Shown: positions 9,047-19,883, counted from the stretch's first letter. The stretch is DNA of 64,000 nucleotides from an uncultured Pelagibacteraceae bacterium (GCA_902614055.1 CACMJX010000001.1:124001-188000); one strand, 5' to 3'. Program-made: numbers and translations. Notes: generated by a model from the sequence alone, not told the origin.

Positions 9047-9415
9047 ATGAAAAAATTATCATGTCATTGTGGTGCAGTAGAAGCAGAAGTTAAGATGCCT
9101 TTGGGTGGTATTGAAAAAATCATGCGTTGCAATTGTTCAATATGCAAAAAAAAAGGTTATATTATAGGAGTGCTTGGTCCTGATGATTTTAAACTTACAA
9201 AAGGAGAAGATAAGTTATCACTTTATCAGTTTTATACTAATACTGCTAAACATTACTTTTGCTCAATTTGTGGAATTCACACTCATAACAGACCTAGAAG
9301 TAATCCAAAAATATTTGGTGTTAATATTGCTTGTATAGAAGGTGTGGAACCATTTGAAATTGAAGATGTACCAGTCAATGATGGCAAAAACCATCCACTA
9401 GATCAAAAACAATAA
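9047..9415 (+). CDS. GFA/CENP-V domain zinc protein, second copy
   Basis: This 122-residue GFA-fold protein has C6/C8 (SCHCGA), C28/C30/C33 (RCNCSICKK) and C72/C75 (FCSICG), the complete cysteine set of the family. It is shorter than and clearly diverged from the preceding GFA protein, so it is not a recent duplicate. Function is likely thiol- or zinc-linked; formaldehyde binding should not be assumed. Confidence 0.88.
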   Translation: MKKLSCHCGAVEAEVKMPLGGIEKIMRCNCSICKKKGYIIGVLGPDDFKLTKGEDKLSLYQFYTNTAKHYFCSICGIHTHNRPRSNPKIFGVNIACIEGVEPFEIEDVPVNDGKNHPLDQKQ

Positions 9416-9422
9416 ATTTTTT

Positions 9423-10349
9423 ATGCAATTAATTGCTGAGTGTTATAGAAAAGTTAATAAAGATTGTTTTAAATTTATAAGATCTCAAGAAACTTCAAAA
9501 GAAAAATTTAGAAATAAAGAAAAGATGATAAAATCTTTTCTAATTCCAATTAGTTTCTGGATCAATAATAGAACAAAAAAATCTAAACCTTATTTAATAG
9601 GCTTAGCAGGAGGTCAAGGTACTGGTAAAACAACGATTAGTTCTATTATAAAAATTATTCTAACAAAATATTTTAAGTTAAATGTTTTTAAAATCTCAAT
9701 TGATGATTTATATAAAACCCGAAAAGATAGAATAATATTATCTAAAAAAATTCATCCCTTATTAATGACCAGAGGTGTTCCAGGCACTCACGACATAAAT
9801 TTTATCTTTGATCTTCTTAAAAAAACAAAGAGAAAGCGATTTAATCAACAGAGACTTCCTAAATTTAACAAGGCAATAGATGACAGATTAAAAAGAAAGT
9901 CTTGGTATTTAGTAAAAAAAGTACCAGATATAATAATTTTTGAAGGATGGTGTGTAGGGGCTAGGGCAGAAAAAAATATAACTTTAAAAAAATCGATTAA
10001 TTCTCTTGAAAGAACAGCAGACAAAAATTTAAGATGGAGAAAATATGTAAATGGTCAACTAAAAACAAAATATAAAAAATTATTTTCTAAATTAGACTGT
10101 TTGTTATTTTTAAAAGCAGGTAATTTCAAATTATTGCAGAGCTGGAGACTTAAACAGGAGGCGTTACTTAAATTAAACTCAAAAAACAAAGCAAATAGTA
10201 AAGTTATGAGCAAAAATGAGGTATTAACATTTATGCAGACCTACCAAAGGGTCACACAAAACATGTTCAAATTTGCGCCAAAATATTCCTCAATTGTATT
10301 AAATTTAAATAGTAATCATCAAATTAAATCCATAAAATATAATAAATGA
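9423..10349 (+). CDS. P-loop kinase, D-glycerate 3-kinase (GLYK)-like
   Basis: The 308-residue protein has a Walker A loop GGQGTGKT at 63-70, a SIDDLYKTRKDR segment near 93, RGVPGTHD near 119, LPKFNKAIDDR near 150 and DIIIFEGWCVGAR near 171. This order of motifs is that of the plant-type D-glycerate 3-kinase / YggC-like group within the phosphoribulokinase-uridine kinase superfamily. If correct it makes 3-phosphoglycerate from glycerate and feeds C2 metabolites back to glycolysis. It overlaps the tolC-like gene by 4 bases (ATGA), which is a curious pairing. Confidence 0.75.
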   Translation: MQLIAECYRKVNKDCFKFIRSQETSKEKFRNKEKMIKSFLIPISFWINNRTKKSKPYLIGLAGGQGTGKTTISSIIKIILTKYFKLNVFKISIDDLYKTRKDRIILSKKIHPLLMTRGVPGTHDINFIFDLLKKTKRKRFNQQRLPKFNKAIDDRLKRKSWYLVKKVPDIIIFEGWCVGARAEKNITLKKSINSLERTADKNLRWRKYVNGQLKTKYKKLFSKLDCLLFLKAGNFKLLQSWRLKQEALLKLNSKNKANSKVMSKNEVLTFMQTYQRVTQNMFKFAPKYSSIVLNLNSNHQIKSIKYNK

Positions 10350-11644
10350 AAAATTTATTTCTTATTTCCTCGCTTTTATTGTTTTCTGTAACATCCGTAA
10401 CAGCAGCAACGTTAAGTGATGCATTAAAAATTACTTTTCAAAATAATCTAGAACTACAAGCTGAGCGAAAAAACTTAGAAGTTCAAAAGGAAGTCCTAAA
10501 TATTTCTAAAAGTGATTTTTTTCCAACTTTAACTCTTTCAGGTACTAAAAGTTTTGAAGATACAAATAAACTTACAAATCAAGATGGCACTGATGCTTCA
10601 ATAACTAATACAAATCCAATGACATCTTCTATAAAGTTAGAGCAAACACTTTTGGATGGTAGTGAACGTGGCACAAAATATGAAAAAAGTAAGTTAGGAT
10701 TAAATTTATCTGAAGCACAACTTATTAAAAAAGAACAAGATGTTTTTATGAAAGCAATTGAGGCCTATACAGGTTTAATTCTTGCTTATGAAAAACTAAA
10801 TATTAATGAAGAAAATGTTAACCTACTTCAAAGACAATTCGAAATAGATAATGCAAGACTGTCTAGAGCTCAAATAACTGCAACCGACTTAGCACAGTCC
10901 CGGTCTTCTTTATCAGGGGCACAGGCAGGTTATATTGGCGCACAAAATAGTATTATCACGAGTAAATTAGCTTATGAAAATATAATTGGACCAATCAACA
11001 GCAATGAAAAATTAAAAAAAATTTATAACTCTGAAGTTCCACTACCCTCAAGTTTAGTTGATGCAAAAAAGATATCTGAGCAAAAAAGCCCTGATCTTAT
11101 AATTGCTGAAATAGAATATGGTCAGTCTGAATTGGATGTTAAAATTGCAAGATCAGATCTATCTCCGACAGCGAAACTTTCACTCGAAAGATCATATACT
11201 GACGATCTAAGCGCAACTTATGATGAAAGGGAAAAAGATATACTACAAGCAACAGTAAGTTGGCCGTATCAGTTTGGAGGAAAGAACAAATCTAATATAA
11301 ATAAAAATCTTCAAGTAAAAGGAATGAAAAAATTATTACTTGAGAATGCATTTAGAAATAATACACAAGGAGTCACCGCAGCTTGGTCTACTTTAGAGTC
11401 TTCAAAAAGTCTTTTAAGGGCTGTGCAGTCGCAAGTTAAGGCTGCAGAAATTGCAAATGAGGGAATTACTTTTGAGTATGAGAGTGGATTGAATAGATCT
11501 ACATTTGATGTTCTTCAATCAAGATCAAATCTTATAAATGCTAAAATTAATCTTGCCGAAGCTGAAAGAAATTACTTATTAGCGCAATATAGACTGTTAA
11601 AGTCTGCAGGTTTATTAAATAGCGAATACCTCAAACTTAGATAA
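10346..11644 (+). CDS. TolC-like outer membrane efflux protein
   Basis: The 432-residue product begins with a signal peptide (about 20 residues ending in VTAA) and shows the two-fold repeated coiled-coil helices of the outer membrane efflux family: LSDALKITFQNNLELQAERK at the mature N-terminus, FFPTLTLSG after it, and a second repeat starting near residue 220. The end SRSNLINAKINLAEAERNY is typical of TolC. It should form a trimeric channel for type I secretion or RND/ABC efflux. No inner-membrane partner is adjacent. Confidence 0.9.
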   Translation: MKNLFLISSLLLFSVTSVTAATLSDALKITFQNNLELQAERKNLEVQKEVLNISKSDFFPTLTLSGTKSFEDTNKLTNQDGTDASITNTNPMTSSIKLEQTLLDGSERGTKYEKSKLGLNLSEAQLIKKEQDVFMKAIEAYTGLILAYEKLNINEENVNLLQRQFEIDNARLSRAQITATDLAQSRSSLSGAQAGYIGAQNSIITSKLAYENIIGPINSNEKLKKIYNSEVPLPSSLVDAKKISEQKSPDLIIAEIEYGQSELDVKIARSDLSPTAKLSLERSYTDDLSATYDEREKDILQATVSWPYQFGGKNKSNINKNLQVKGMKKLLLENAFRNNTQGVTAAWSTLESSKSLLRAVQSQVKAAEIANEGITFEYESGLNRSTFDVLQSRSNLINAKINLAEAERNYLLAQYRLLKSAGLLNSEYLKLR

Positions 11645-11687
11645 ATAGCGACTTCTAGGCCTAATTTTAAAAAAATATTGCCAATGA

Positions 11688-11702
11688 GAACAAAATGTGT
11701 AC
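11688..11702 (+). promoter_or_regulatory. probable LexA operator upstream of recA (one mismatch)
   Basis: The site reads GAAC-N7-GTAC, one base from the GAAC-N7-GAAC box found before umuD. Including the following ATTT, 16 of 19 bases equal the umuD operator (GAACAAAATNNGNACATTT). A weak -35 TTGCCA lies at 11678-11683, so LexA would sit within the recA promoter. Confidence 0.6.
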
Positions 11703-11752
11703 ATTTAATTTCATGATTCGAATGTTAATAAATGAAAAAAACGAGGCAAAAA

Positions 11753-12877
11753 ATGACTAAAAATAACTTAAAAGTGGTGAAAACTGCAAAAGATAAAGAA
11801 TTGGAAGATAAAGAAAAAAATAAAGCACTAGATGCTGCAATCAGCCAAATAACAGATAGTTTTGGAAAAGGCTCTGTGATGAAGCTTGGAGAACAAAAAG
11901 CAATGGATATAGAGTCCGTTTCTACTGGATCTTTAAGTTTGGATTTAGCACTTGGAATAGGGGGATTGCCAAAAGGTAGAATTATTGAAATTTATGGACC
12001 AGAGTCATCTGGTAAAACTACATTAGCATTGCAAGTTGTTGCTGAAGCCCAAAAAGCAGGTGGAATTTGTGGATTTGTCGATGCAGAACATGCATTGGAT
12101 CCAGTTTATGCAAAGAAATTAGGTGTTAATACTGAAGAATTACTTATTTCACAGCCAGATACCGGTGAACAAGCATTGGAAATAACAGATACTTTAATTA
12201 AGTCTGGTTCAATGTCAGTTTTAGTAGTCGACTCAGTTGCAGCATTAACTCCAAGAGCAGAAATTGAAGGAGACATGGGAGACCATCATGTTGGTCTTCA
12301 AGCAAGACTAATGTCTCAAGCACTTAGAAAATTAACAGGATCAATTTCAAGAACTAATACAATGGTTATATTTATTAACCAAATTAGAATGAAAATTGGT
12401 GTAATGTTTGGAAGTCCAGAAACAACTTCTGGAGGAAACTCTTTGAAATTTTATTCTTCAGTAAGAATGGATATTAGAAGAATTGGAGCAATAAAAGATA
12501 AAGATCAGATTGTTGGAAATACAACGAGAGTAAAAGTTGTTAAAAACAAAGTTGCACCACCATTTAAAGTTGTTGAGTTTGACTTAATGTATGGAAAAGG
12601 AATTAGTAAAGTAGGGGAACTAATCGACCTTGGTGCCAAAGCTGAGATTGTTGAAAAATCTGGAGCTTGGTACGCTTATAAAGGTGAAAAAATTGGTCAA
12701 GGTAGAGAGAACGCTAAACTTTACCTTGAGCAAAATCCAAAAGCTGCTGCTGAAATTGAAATGGCTGTTAGAGAAAAAGCTGGTGTTATTTCAAAGAAGA
12801 TTGAAGGCAATCCTTTAAGTGAAGAAAAGCTTGAAGCGCAGAAGAAAGAGGAGGAAGTTCCTACTAAAAAGAATTAG
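11753..12877 (+). CDS. recA: recombinase RecA
   Basis: RecA forms filaments on single-stranded DNA, carries out strand exchange and triggers LexA/UmuD self-cleavage. Core sequence is highly conserved: [10 protein letters not shown], Walker [29 protein letters not shown], and [12 protein letters not shown] in loop L1, followed by the C-terminal domain. The ATG at 11753 is preferred because a GAGG Shine-Dalgarno lies 6 bases before it; an upstream in-frame ATG at 11732 (seven more residues) is possible. The gene is preceded by a LexA-like box and followed by a strong terminator, so it is a single-gene transcript, consistent with SOS control together with umuDC. Confidence 0.98.
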   Translation: MTKNNLKVVKTAKDKELEDKEKNKALDAAISQITDSFGKGSVMKLGEQKAMDIESVSTGSLSLDLALGIGGLPKGRIIEIYGPESSGKTTLALQVVAEAQKAGGICGFVDAEHALDPVYAKKLGVNTEELLISQPDTGEQALEITDTLIKSGSMSVLVVDSVAALTPRAEIEGDMGDHHVGLQARLMSQALRKLTGSISRTNTMVIFINQIRMKIGVMFGSPETTSGGNSLKFYSSVRMDIRRIGAIKDKDQIVGNTTRVKVVKNKVAPPFKVVEFDLMYGKGISKVGELIDLGAKAEIVEKSGAWYAYKGEKIGQGRENAKLYLEQNPKAAAEIEMAVREKAGVISKKIEGNPLSEEKLEAQKKEEEVPTKKN

Positions 12878-12896
12878 CAGATAACTTTTAGTTATT

Positions 12897-12927
12897 AAAA
12901 AAAGGCGCTCTATTGGGCGCCTTTTTT
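12897..12927 (+). terminator. Rho-independent terminator after recA
   Basis: A hairpin with stem GGCGC/GCGCC (12904-12908 with 12917-12921), extended by A and T runs, ends in six Ts. The A-run on the other side would let it act on both strands. Confidence 0.92.
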
Positions 12928-12976
12928 CCCTTCAGAAGTGTAGACATCATATAAAAATGCTGTATTTTGGTTAAAT

Positions 12977-15640
12977 ATGGCTAAAACATTAAATGATATA
13001 AGGTCAGCTTTCCTAGATTATTTTGAAAAAAATGATCATAAAATAGTTGAGTCTAGTAATTTAGTCCCAAATAATGACCCAACATTGATGTTTGCCAATT
13101 CTGGAATGGTCCAATTTAAAAATGTGTTTACTGGACTGGAAAAGAGAGACTATCAAAGAGCTACAACATCTCAAAAATGTGTAAGAGCAGGAGGCAAGCA
13201 TAACGATCTTGAAAATGTTGGTTATACTCCAAGACACCATACGTTTTTTGAAATGTTGGGAAACTTTTCTTTTGGTGATTATTTTAAAGAAAGAGCTATT
13301 GAACTTGCGTGGAATTTAATAACAAAAGAATTTGGTTTAGATAAGAATAGGCTTTATGTAACAGTCTACCACGACGATGACGAAGCCTTTAATTACTGGA
13401 AAAAAATTGCTGGGTTAAGTGAAGATAAAATCATAAGGATAGCAACATCTGATAATTTTTGGTCTATGGGTGAAACTGGACCTTGTGGACCTTGTTCAGA
13501 AATATTTTATGATCATGGAGACCACTTAGAAGGTGGATTGCCAGGAACAAAAAATGAGGATGGTGATAGATTTATAGAAATTTGGAATTTAGTCTTTATG
13601 CAGTATGAGCAAATTTCAAAAGATAAGCGTATTAATCTGCCAAAACCATCAGTTGATACTGGAATGGGATTAGAAAGAATTGCTGCATTGCTTCAAGGAA
13701 CTCACGACAACTACGAAACAGATCATTTTAAAAAAATAATAAACTCTGCTGCAGAAATTTTAAAAGTCGAACCAAATAACGATAATTTAGCAAGTTTTAG
13801 AGTAATAGCAGATCACTTACGAGCAAGTTCATTTTTAATTGCTGAAGGAGTTTTGCCATCAAACGAAGGAAGAGGTTATGTACTAAGAAGAATTATGAGA
13901 AGAGGAATGAGGCATTCCCACTTGCTTGGTTCTAAAGAACCAATTTTTTATAATATTTTTAAAACTTTAAAAGATGAGATGAAAGGTAATTACTCAGAAA
14001 TAGAAAGAGCTGAGTCTTTAATTAAAGAAACATTAAGAATGGAAGAAGAAAAATTTTTAATTCTTTTAGACAGAGGTATTAAAATATTAAATGAGGAAAT
14101 GACTAAAATAGACAAGATATTACCTGGAGAAGTAGCTTTTAAACTCTATGATACTTATGGTTTTCCATTGGATCTTACGCAAGACATCTTAAAAAATAAA
14201 TCATTAACAATAGACAACCATAAATTTCAAAGTTTAATGAAAGAAAGCAAAGAACTTGCTAAGAAAAATTGGAAAGGCTCAGGTGATAGTGCGGTAGATG
14301 ATATTTGGTTTTCGATAAAAGATAGATTAGGTCCTTCAGAATTCCTAGGATATGAGACAGACCAAGCTGAAGGTATTATTTTATCCTTATTAAAAGATAA
14401 TAAAGAAGTAAATGAACTAAATGAAAATGATGAAGGAATGATTATTTTAAACCAAACTCCTTTTTATGGTGAGTCAGGTGGACAAGTAGGAGACACTGGT
14501 GAAATAATATCTGGAGACTTTAAGTTTAAGATCACAGATGTCCAAAAAAAATTAGGCGATTTATTTGTACATTATGGCAAAGTTAAATCAGGAAGTATAA
14601 AAATCAAAGACAATGTTGAGATGAAAATCGATATTGATAGACGTAATAATATTAGAGCATATCATTCAGCAACCCATCTTTTACATGAGTCTTTAAGAAG
14701 AGTATTGGGAACTCATGTAACACAAAAAGGTTCGTTAGTTGCACCTGACAGATTAAGATTTGATTTTAGTCATATGAAGCCTATTTCAGATCAGGAAATT
14801 GAAAAAATAGAAAGTCATGTAAATTCTATGGTTCAAAAAAAATCAGAAGTTAAAACAAGGATCATGACACCTAAAGAGGCAGTTGAAAATGGAGCACTTG
14901 CACTCTTTGGAGAAAAATATGGGGAAGAGGTAAGAGTATTATCCATGGGAGATGAGAAAGAAAAGTATTTTTCTACAGAATTATGTGGTGGTACACACGT
15001 AAGAAATACAGGTGATATTGGAAAATTCAAAATTATTAGCCAATCTTCAATTGCAGCTGGTGTTAGAAGAGTAGAAGCTCTTAGAGAAAATCAATTAAAT
15101 AATTTTTTACAAAATAAAGAGAAATTATCTGACTTATCTGCACAAAAAGATGAAGAAATGATTAATGACTTATCAAAACAGATAATTAAATTGGGGGGTA
15201 AACCAAATCTTGAAAATGATGATAATAAAATTTTAATTAAAGAATTATCAAAACAACTAGAGCAATTAAAATTTAGCTCAATTTTGCAAAATAATTCAAA
15301 AAATGTAATTCAAAATTCTAAGATAAATAATGTGAGCGTGAGATTTCAAAAAGTTGAAGATCTTCCGCCTAAAGAACTTAGAAAACTAGTTGATGCTGGA
15401 AAAAAAGAGCTAAAAACAGGAATTGTGATAGTTTTTGCTAGTTTAGATGACAAAGTAGGTCTAGCAGTTGGGATAACAGATGAGCTTATTGATAAGTATG
15501 ATGCAGTCAAATTTGCTAAAACAGGATCTGAAATAATTGGAGGAAAAGGTGGTGGTGGTAGAAAAGATTTTGCACAAGCTGGAGGCCAATTTAAAGATAA
15601 AATTGATGAGGCTTTTGAAAAAATTAAGACTTTAATTTAG
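12977..15640 (+). CDS. alaS: alanyl-tRNA synthetase
   Basis: The 887-residue enzyme charges tRNA-Ala. The class II catalytic core occupies the N-terminal half ([17 protein letters not shown] near 85, then [13 protein letters not shown] near 230). The editing domain has [11 protein letters not shown] near 563 and the CGGTH zinc motif near 671, and the C-terminal oligomerisation domain closes with a Gly-rich [16 protein letters not shown]. The length is that of a complete AlaRS. Its end overlaps the convergent icd gene by 9 bases. The recA-alaS neighbourhood is common in Alphaproteobacteria and other bacteria. Confidence 0.98.
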   Translation: MAKTLNDIRSAFLDYFEKNDHKIVESSNLVPNNDPTLMFANSGMVQFKNVFTGLEKRDYQRATTSQKCVRAGGKHNDLENVGYTPRHHTFFEMLGNFSFGDYFKERAIELAWNLITKEFGLDKNRLYVTVYHDDDEAFNYWKKIAGLSEDKIIRIATSDNFWSMGETGPCGPCSEIFYDHGDHLEGGLPGTKNEDGDRFIEIWNLVFMQYEQISKDKRINLPKPSVDTGMGLERIAALLQGTHDNYETDHFKKIINSAAEILKVEPNNDNLASFRVIADHLRASSFLIAEGVLPSNEGRGYVLRRIMRRGMRHSHLLGSKEPIFYNIFKTLKDEMKGNYSEIERAESLIKETLRMEEEKFLILLDRGIKILNEEMTKIDKILPGEVAFKLYDTYGFPLDLTQDILKNKSLTIDNHKFQSLMKESKELAKKNWKGSGDSAVDDIWFSIKDRLGPSEFLGYETDQAEGIILSLLKDNKEVNELNENDEGMIILNQTPFYGESGGQVGDTGEIISGDFKFKITDVQKKLGDLFVHYGKVKSGSIKIKDNVEMKIDIDRRNNIRAYHSATHLLHESLRRVLGTHVTQKGSLVAPDRLRFDFSHMKPISDQEIEKIESHVNSMVQKKSEVKTRIMTPKEAVENGALALFGEKYGEEVRVLSMGDEKEKYFSTELCGGTHVRNTGDIGKFKIISQSSIAAGVRRVEALRENQLNNFLQNKEKLSDLSAQKDEEMINDLSKQIIKLGGKPNLENDDNKILIKELSKQLEQLKFSSILQNNSKNVIQNSKINNVSVRFQKVEDLPPKELRKLVDAGKKELKTGIVIVFASLDDKVGLAVGITDELIDKYDAVKFAKTGSEIIGGKGGGGRKDFAQAGGQFKDKIDEAFEKIKTLI

Positions 15641-16846
15641 CTTTTGTCTCAGCTTACCATCTAAAGTATCTAAAAATTGATTAGTTGTTAGATATTTTGT
15701 CGAAGGTCCTATCAATATAGCCAAATCCTTAGTCATTGAGCCTTCTTCAACACAATCAACACATACTTTTTCAAGTGTTTCAGCAAACTTTATTAATTCC
15801 TCATTTCCATCTAATTTTCCTCTATGAGCTAACCCTCTTGTCCATGCAAAAATAGATGCAATTGGATTTGTTGATGTTTCTTTACCTTGTTGATGCATTC
15901 TAAAGTGTCTAGTTACTGTTCCATGTGCAGCTTCAGCTTCCATCGTTTTACCATCTGGAGCAAGCAAAACACTTGTCATTAAACCTAATGATCCATATCC
16001 TTGAGCTACAGTATCTGATTGAACATCTCCATCGTAATTCTTGCATGCCCAGATATATTTACCATGCCATTTCATTGCACATGCTACCATGTCATCAATT
16101 AATCTGTGTTCATAGGTAATTTTATTTTGCTCAAATTTATCTTTAAATTCTTTTTCGAAAACTTCTTGAAAAATATCCTTGAATCTTCCATCGTATCTTT
16201 TTAAAATTGTATTTTTGGTAGAAAGATAAACTGGCCATTTTTTAATTAATCCATAATTAAAGCAAGACCTTGCAAAGTCTTCTATTGATTTATCTAAATT
16301 ATACATTGATAAAGCAATTCCAGGTCCGGGAAAATTAAATACTTCATATTTTCTCTCGTCAGATCCATCTTCAGCAGTCCATTTAATTTCTAATTTACCT
16401 TTACCAGGAACAGTAAAATCAGTTGCTCTATATTGATCCCCAAAGGCATGTCTACCTATGATTAAAGGATCAGTCCAAGAAGGAACAAGTTTTGGAATAT
16501 TTTTACAAATTATTGGTTCTCTAAAAACAGTTCCTCCAATAATATTTCTAATAGTGCCATTTGGAGATCTCCACATTTTTTTTAAATTAAACTCTCTTAC
16601 TCTGGCCTCATCAGGGGTAATAGTTGCACATTTAATTCCAACACCATTCTTTTTAATTGCATTAGCACATTCAATGGTGATTTTATCTTCAGTTTTATCT
16701 CTACTCACCATCCCCAAATCGTAATACTCAATTTTTAAATCTAAATAAGTTAAAATAAGCTTATTTTTTATGAAGTCCCATATAACTCTGGTCATTTCAT
16801 CACCATCAAGTTCGACAATGGGGTTTTTAACCTTTATTTTACTCAT
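15632..16846 (-). CDS. icd: NADP-dependent isocitrate dehydrogenase
   Basis: The 404-residue protein converts isocitrate to 2-oxoglutarate in the TCA cycle. It belongs to the eukaryote-like homodimeric NADP type used by many Alphaproteobacteria, not the E. coli type: [15 protein letters not shown] at the N-terminus, the substrate loop SPNGTIRN near 94, [13 protein letters not shown] near 132, and [12 protein letters not shown] near 306 in the cofactor pocket. It is alone on the minus strand here, divergent from psd (78-bp gap) and convergent with alaS. Confidence 0.97.
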   Translation of the reverse strand: MSKIKVKNPIVELDGDEMTRVIWDFIKNKLILTYLDLKIEYYDLGMVSRDKTEDKITIECANAIKKNGVGIKCATITPDEARVREFNLKKMWRSPNGTIRNIIGGTVFREPIICKNIPKLVPSWTDPLIIGRHAFGDQYRATDFTVPGKGKLEIKWTAEDGSDERKYEVFNFPGPGIALSMYNLDKSIEDFARSCFNYGLIKKWPVYLSTKNTILKRYDGRFKDIFQEVFEKEFKDKFEQNKITYEHRLIDDMVACAMKWHGKYIWACKNYDGDVQSDTVAQGYGSLGLMTSVLLAPDGKTMEAEAAHGTVTRHFRMHQQGKETSTNPIASIFAWTRGLAHRGKLDGNEELIKFAETLEKVCVDCVEEGSMTKDLAILIGPSTKYLTTNQFLDTLDGKLRQKLN

Positions 16847-16924
16847 TTTTTCGATATATCTTAATAGTTGAATTTATTCTTTTTGTATACATATTAATCC
16901 AAAATTATCAATTATAGGATTGTC

Positions 16925-17569
16925 ATGAGTAAAATATTTCCAAAAATTCACAATGAAGGGTACAAATTTATTATTATTTTTGCCATCGCAACTATAATTC
17001 TCTACTTCATTAATGGTTTTCTTGGTTTTATCGGATTAGTATTAACCATTTGGTGTTACTATTTTTTTAGAGATCCTGAAAGAATATCTATAGGAGATGA
17101 TAATTTTCTTACAAGTCCTGCTGATGGAGTTGTGTTACAAGTATTGAATACTAATGGTCCAAAAGAACTAGGTTTAGAAAAAAAACAAATGAAAAAGATA
17201 AGTATTTTCATGGATGTATTCGATTGTCATGTAAATAGGTCACCTTGTTCAGGAGCCATATCAGAAATATTGTATAAACCAGGAAAGTTTTTTAACGCTT
17301 CATTAGACAAAGCGAGCGAAGATAATGAAAGAAATTATTATAAAATAAAAAATTCTGATGGAGAAGAGATAATTGTTGTTCAAATAGCAGGACTTGTTGC
17401 TAGAAGAATTGTAACAGAAGTTTCTAAAGATGAACTTTTAGAACAAGGTTCAAGAATAGGAATGATTAGATTTGGAAGTAGAGCCGATATATATTTTGAA
17501 AATTATACACCTTTAGTAAAAGTTGATCAAAAAACAATAGCTGGTGAGACTTTAATAGCAAAAAAATAG
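16925..17569 (+). CDS. psd: phosphatidylserine decarboxylase proenzyme
   Basis: This 214-residue short-form enzyme makes phosphatidylethanolamine from phosphatidylserine. It starts with membrane-spanning segments (about residues 15-50), has the conserved DVFDCHVNRSPCSG near 98, and ends with RFGSRADIYF, in which Gly-Ser is the self-cleavage site that gives the pyruvoyl cofactor. Its length and FGS motif match the archaetidylserine-decarboxylase-like class of bacteria. The gene is followed after 4 bases by pssA, so the two successive steps of PE synthesis are co-transcribed. Confidence 0.94.
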   Translation: MSKIFPKIHNEGYKFIIIFAIATIILYFINGFLGFIGLVLTIWCYYFFRDPERISIGDDNFLTSPADGVVLQVLNTNGPKELGLEKKQMKKISIFMDVFDCHVNRSPCSGAISEILYKPGKFFNASLDKASEDNERNYYKIKNSDGEEIIVVQIAGLVARRIVTEVSKDELLEQGSRIGMIRFGSRADIYFENYTPLVKVDQKTIAGETLIAKK

Positions 17570-17573
17570 TTTC

Positions 17574-18371
17574 ATGGAGCAACAAAGTAAAAATATTAAA
17601 TTAGTTTCTAATAAAAAGACAAGGGTTATTTTACCAAATATATTAACGCTTGTTGGAGTTTGTATTGGTTTAACATCAATAAAGTTTGCATTTGACGGTA
17701 AGTTTGAATTATCAATTATTGCAGTTATAGTTGCTGCAATTATTGACGGTTTAGATGGTAGAATTGCTAGATTGATCAAAGGAACTTCTAAAGTTGGCAA
17801 AGAACTAGATTCACTTACCGATGTTATAAGTTTTGGAGTAGCGCCTGCTTTTATAATGTATTTTTGGGCCTTATCCGAAATTGGAAGAGTTGGTTGGTTA
17901 ATTTCGTTAATTTATGTTGTTTGTGTTGCACTTAGACTTGCAAGGTATAATGTTTCATCAAACGAAGAAAGTTCTTGGAAAGATAATTTTTTTGAAGGTA
18001 TTCCCTCACCAGCGGGTGGAGTTCTGGTTTTGATGCCTTTAATATTAAGCATAAGTGAATTTCAATTTTTAAACTTGAGCTATCAAATTATTGTACCTAT
18101 TATGTTTATTATTGTTTCAATATTATTAATAAGCAAAATACCTACTTATTCTTTTAAAAGGATAGTAGTTCCAAGAAGCACATCAATATTTTTACTGTTT
18201 GGAATAATTTTATATTTTGGCTTAATTCTTGTTTACACATTTAATGCAATAATTATTTCAGGAGTGATTTATTTATTAATGGTCCCTATTAGCTCAATGC
18301 ATTATCTTATGATTAAAAAAAATGAGAAAACAATCACAGAGAATGCAGATCATCATGAAGATGTACTATAA
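17574..18371 (+). CDS. pssA: CDP-diacylglycerol-serine O-phosphatidyltransferase
   Basis: The 265-residue membrane protein makes phosphatidylserine from CDP-diacylglycerol and serine. The CDP-alcohol phosphotransferase signature is complete: IDGLDGRIAR followed by G-x3-D-x3-D (GKELDSLTD) near residues 62-85. About eight hydrophobic segments are present and the C-terminal tail is polar. It lies directly after psd and its stop codon abuts the ATG of the next gene. Confidence 0.95.
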   Translation: MEQQSKNIKLVSNKKTRVILPNILTLVGVCIGLTSIKFAFDGKFELSIIAVIVAAIIDGLDGRIARLIKGTSKVGKELDSLTDVISFGVAPAFIMYFWALSEIGRVGWLISLIYVVCVALRLARYNVSSNEESSWKDNFFEGIPSPAGGVLVLMPLILSISEFQFLNLSYQIIVPIMFIIVSILLISKIPTYSFKRIVVPRSTSIFLLFGIILYFGLILVYTFNAIIISGVIYLLMVPISSMHYLMIKKNEKTITENADHHEDVL

Positions 18372-19271
18372 ATGAATGCAAAAACAATAATTTCACTAGC
18401 AGATTCAAATTATTTCAATCTTTTAAACGAATTAGTAGACTCGATTAATAGATTTGAACAAAGTAAAGATATAGATATTTGCATAATGGATGCTGGATTA
18501 ACAACTGAACAAATCAAGATTTTACAAAAAAAAGTATTTCAAATTAAAAAAGCAGAGTGGGATATAGAAGTACCAAATTCAAAGGTTAAAGGAAGAGAAT
18601 GGTTGAAGAGTCAAGTTTCAAGAGCTTTTTTACCAAATTATTTTCCAGGTTATAAAAAATATTTGTGGATAGACGCTGATGCTTGGGTAAATTCTTGGAA
18701 CTCGATAGAACTATATTTTAAGGGATGTGAAAATAAAAAACTAGCTATAGCAACATCGGCGGATAGATCATACGGAAGAGTTCTGAGAGCAGAATGGATA
18801 TTTGGAAGTTTGGCTAGAATAAGATCACAGAATTACAAACATGCTAAATCTTCAGGATTTTCTGAAAAAGTTGCAAGAGATGTAGCTCTTCAGCCTCACT
18901 TAAATATAGGATTATTTTCTTTGGAAGAAAATGCTCCACATTGGGACATATGGCAAAAAAATTTAAGAAAAGCATTATCTTCAGGAAGAATATGGGGCTC
19001 TGAGCAGATAGCGATGAATATTGCAATTTACTCTGATAAGTTAGATGTAGAAATATTGCCTGCGTATTGTAATTGGACACATATAGCTGCAATGAAATTT
19101 GACAAAAAGGTTGGCACCTTCGTTGAACCATATTTGCCAAACCATGAAATAGGAATTATCCATCTTGCAGGAAAAAATAATGACAATATAAGAAACGATA
19201 AAAATTATATTTCCAAAATTGAAACATTGGACGGTGATATAATTGAAAAATCCTTAAGATTTGAGAATTAG
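18372..19271 (+). CDS. glycosyltransferase-like protein (GT8-like)
   Basis: The 299-residue soluble protein has the DXD signature of retaining nucleotide-sugar transferases (YLWIDADAW, Asp101 and Asp103) about 100 residues in, preceded by DICIMDAGL and SRAFLPNYFPGYKKYLW as in GT8-type enzymes. The C-terminal half includes LNIGLFSL and HLAGKNND, the latter similar to the His-containing C-terminal site. Acceptor and donor are unknown. It starts directly after the pssA stop, hinting at a role in envelope lipids or polysaccharide. Confidence 0.65.
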   Translation: MNAKTIISLADSNYFNLLNELVDSINRFEQSKDIDICIMDAGLTTEQIKILQKKVFQIKKAEWDIEVPNSKVKGREWLKSQVSRAFLPNYFPGYKKYLWIDADAWVNSWNSIELYFKGCENKKLAIATSADRSYGRVLRAEWIFGSLARIRSQNYKHAKSSGFSEKVARDVALQPHLNIGLFSLEENAPHWDIWQKNLRKALSSGRIWGSEQIAMNIAIYSDKLDVEILPAYCNWTHIAAMKFDKKVGTFVEPYLPNHEIGIIHLAGKNNDNIRNDKNYISKIETLDGDIIEKSLRFEN

Positions 19272-19883
19272 TTGAAAAAGAATAAGTTTTCTAAGAATTG
19301 GATAATTAAGCAAAAAAGAGATGTTTACGTTAAAAAATCAAAATTAGAGGGTTATAGATCAAGAGCAGTATATAAATTAGAAGAAATTAATGATAAATTT
19401 AAGTTAATTAAAAATAATAATCTAGTTATAGATCTTGGTGCAGCTCCAGGTAGCTGGTCTCAGTTCATTTCCAGAAATTTCAATAACTCAAAAATAATTT
19501 CAATTGACTTGAAAGATATTGAGCCAATTAAGAATTTAGTGCATATAAAAGGAGATTTCACAGATGAAAAACATAAAATAAATATTAAAAATTATTTCGG
19601 AAAAAAAGTTGACCTTATAATCTCAGACATGGCTGTCAATACTACAGGTAACAAAAGTGTAGATTCACTTGTTACTGGTGAATTATGTATAGAAGCAATG
19701 AATTTTGCAATTGAAATACTAAATAAAAAAGGAAGTTTTGTATCAAAACTTTTTATGGGATCATCTTTTCACGAGATTGTCGCATTAGGTAAAGAATCAT
19801 TCTTAAATGTTAATATTTTTAAACCACCTTCAAGCAGGAAAGACTCAAAGGAAAATTTTATAATTTGTAGAAATTTGAGATAG
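19272..19883 (+). CDS. rlmE: 23S rRNA (uridine-2'-O-)-methyltransferase RlmE/FtsJ
   Basis: The 203-residue enzyme 2'-O-methylates U2552 in the A-loop of 23S rRNA. It has YRSRAVYKLEEI near 28-39, the AdoMet loop VIDLGAAPGSWSQF near 53, DLIISDMAVNTTG near 115 and the K-D-K-E type catalytic set (final Lys in GSFVSKLFMG and Glu in SKENFIICR). The start is TTG, placed directly after the preceding stop; the length agrees with E. coli RlmE (209). Confidence 0.94.
   Translation: MKKNKFSKNWIIKQKRDVYVKKSKLEGYRSRAVYKLEEINDKFKLIKNNNLVIDLGAAPGSWSQFISRNFNNSKIISIDLKDIEPIKNLVHIKGDFTDEKHKINIKNYFGKKVDLIISDMAVNTTGNKSVDSLVTGELCIEAMNFAIEILNKKGSFVSKLFMGSSFHEIVALGKESFLNVNIFKPPSSRKDSKENFIICRNLR

Noticed and set aside
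12630-12818. 62-codon frame inside recA
   Set aside because: Out-of-frame shadow of recA without a ribosome-binding site.
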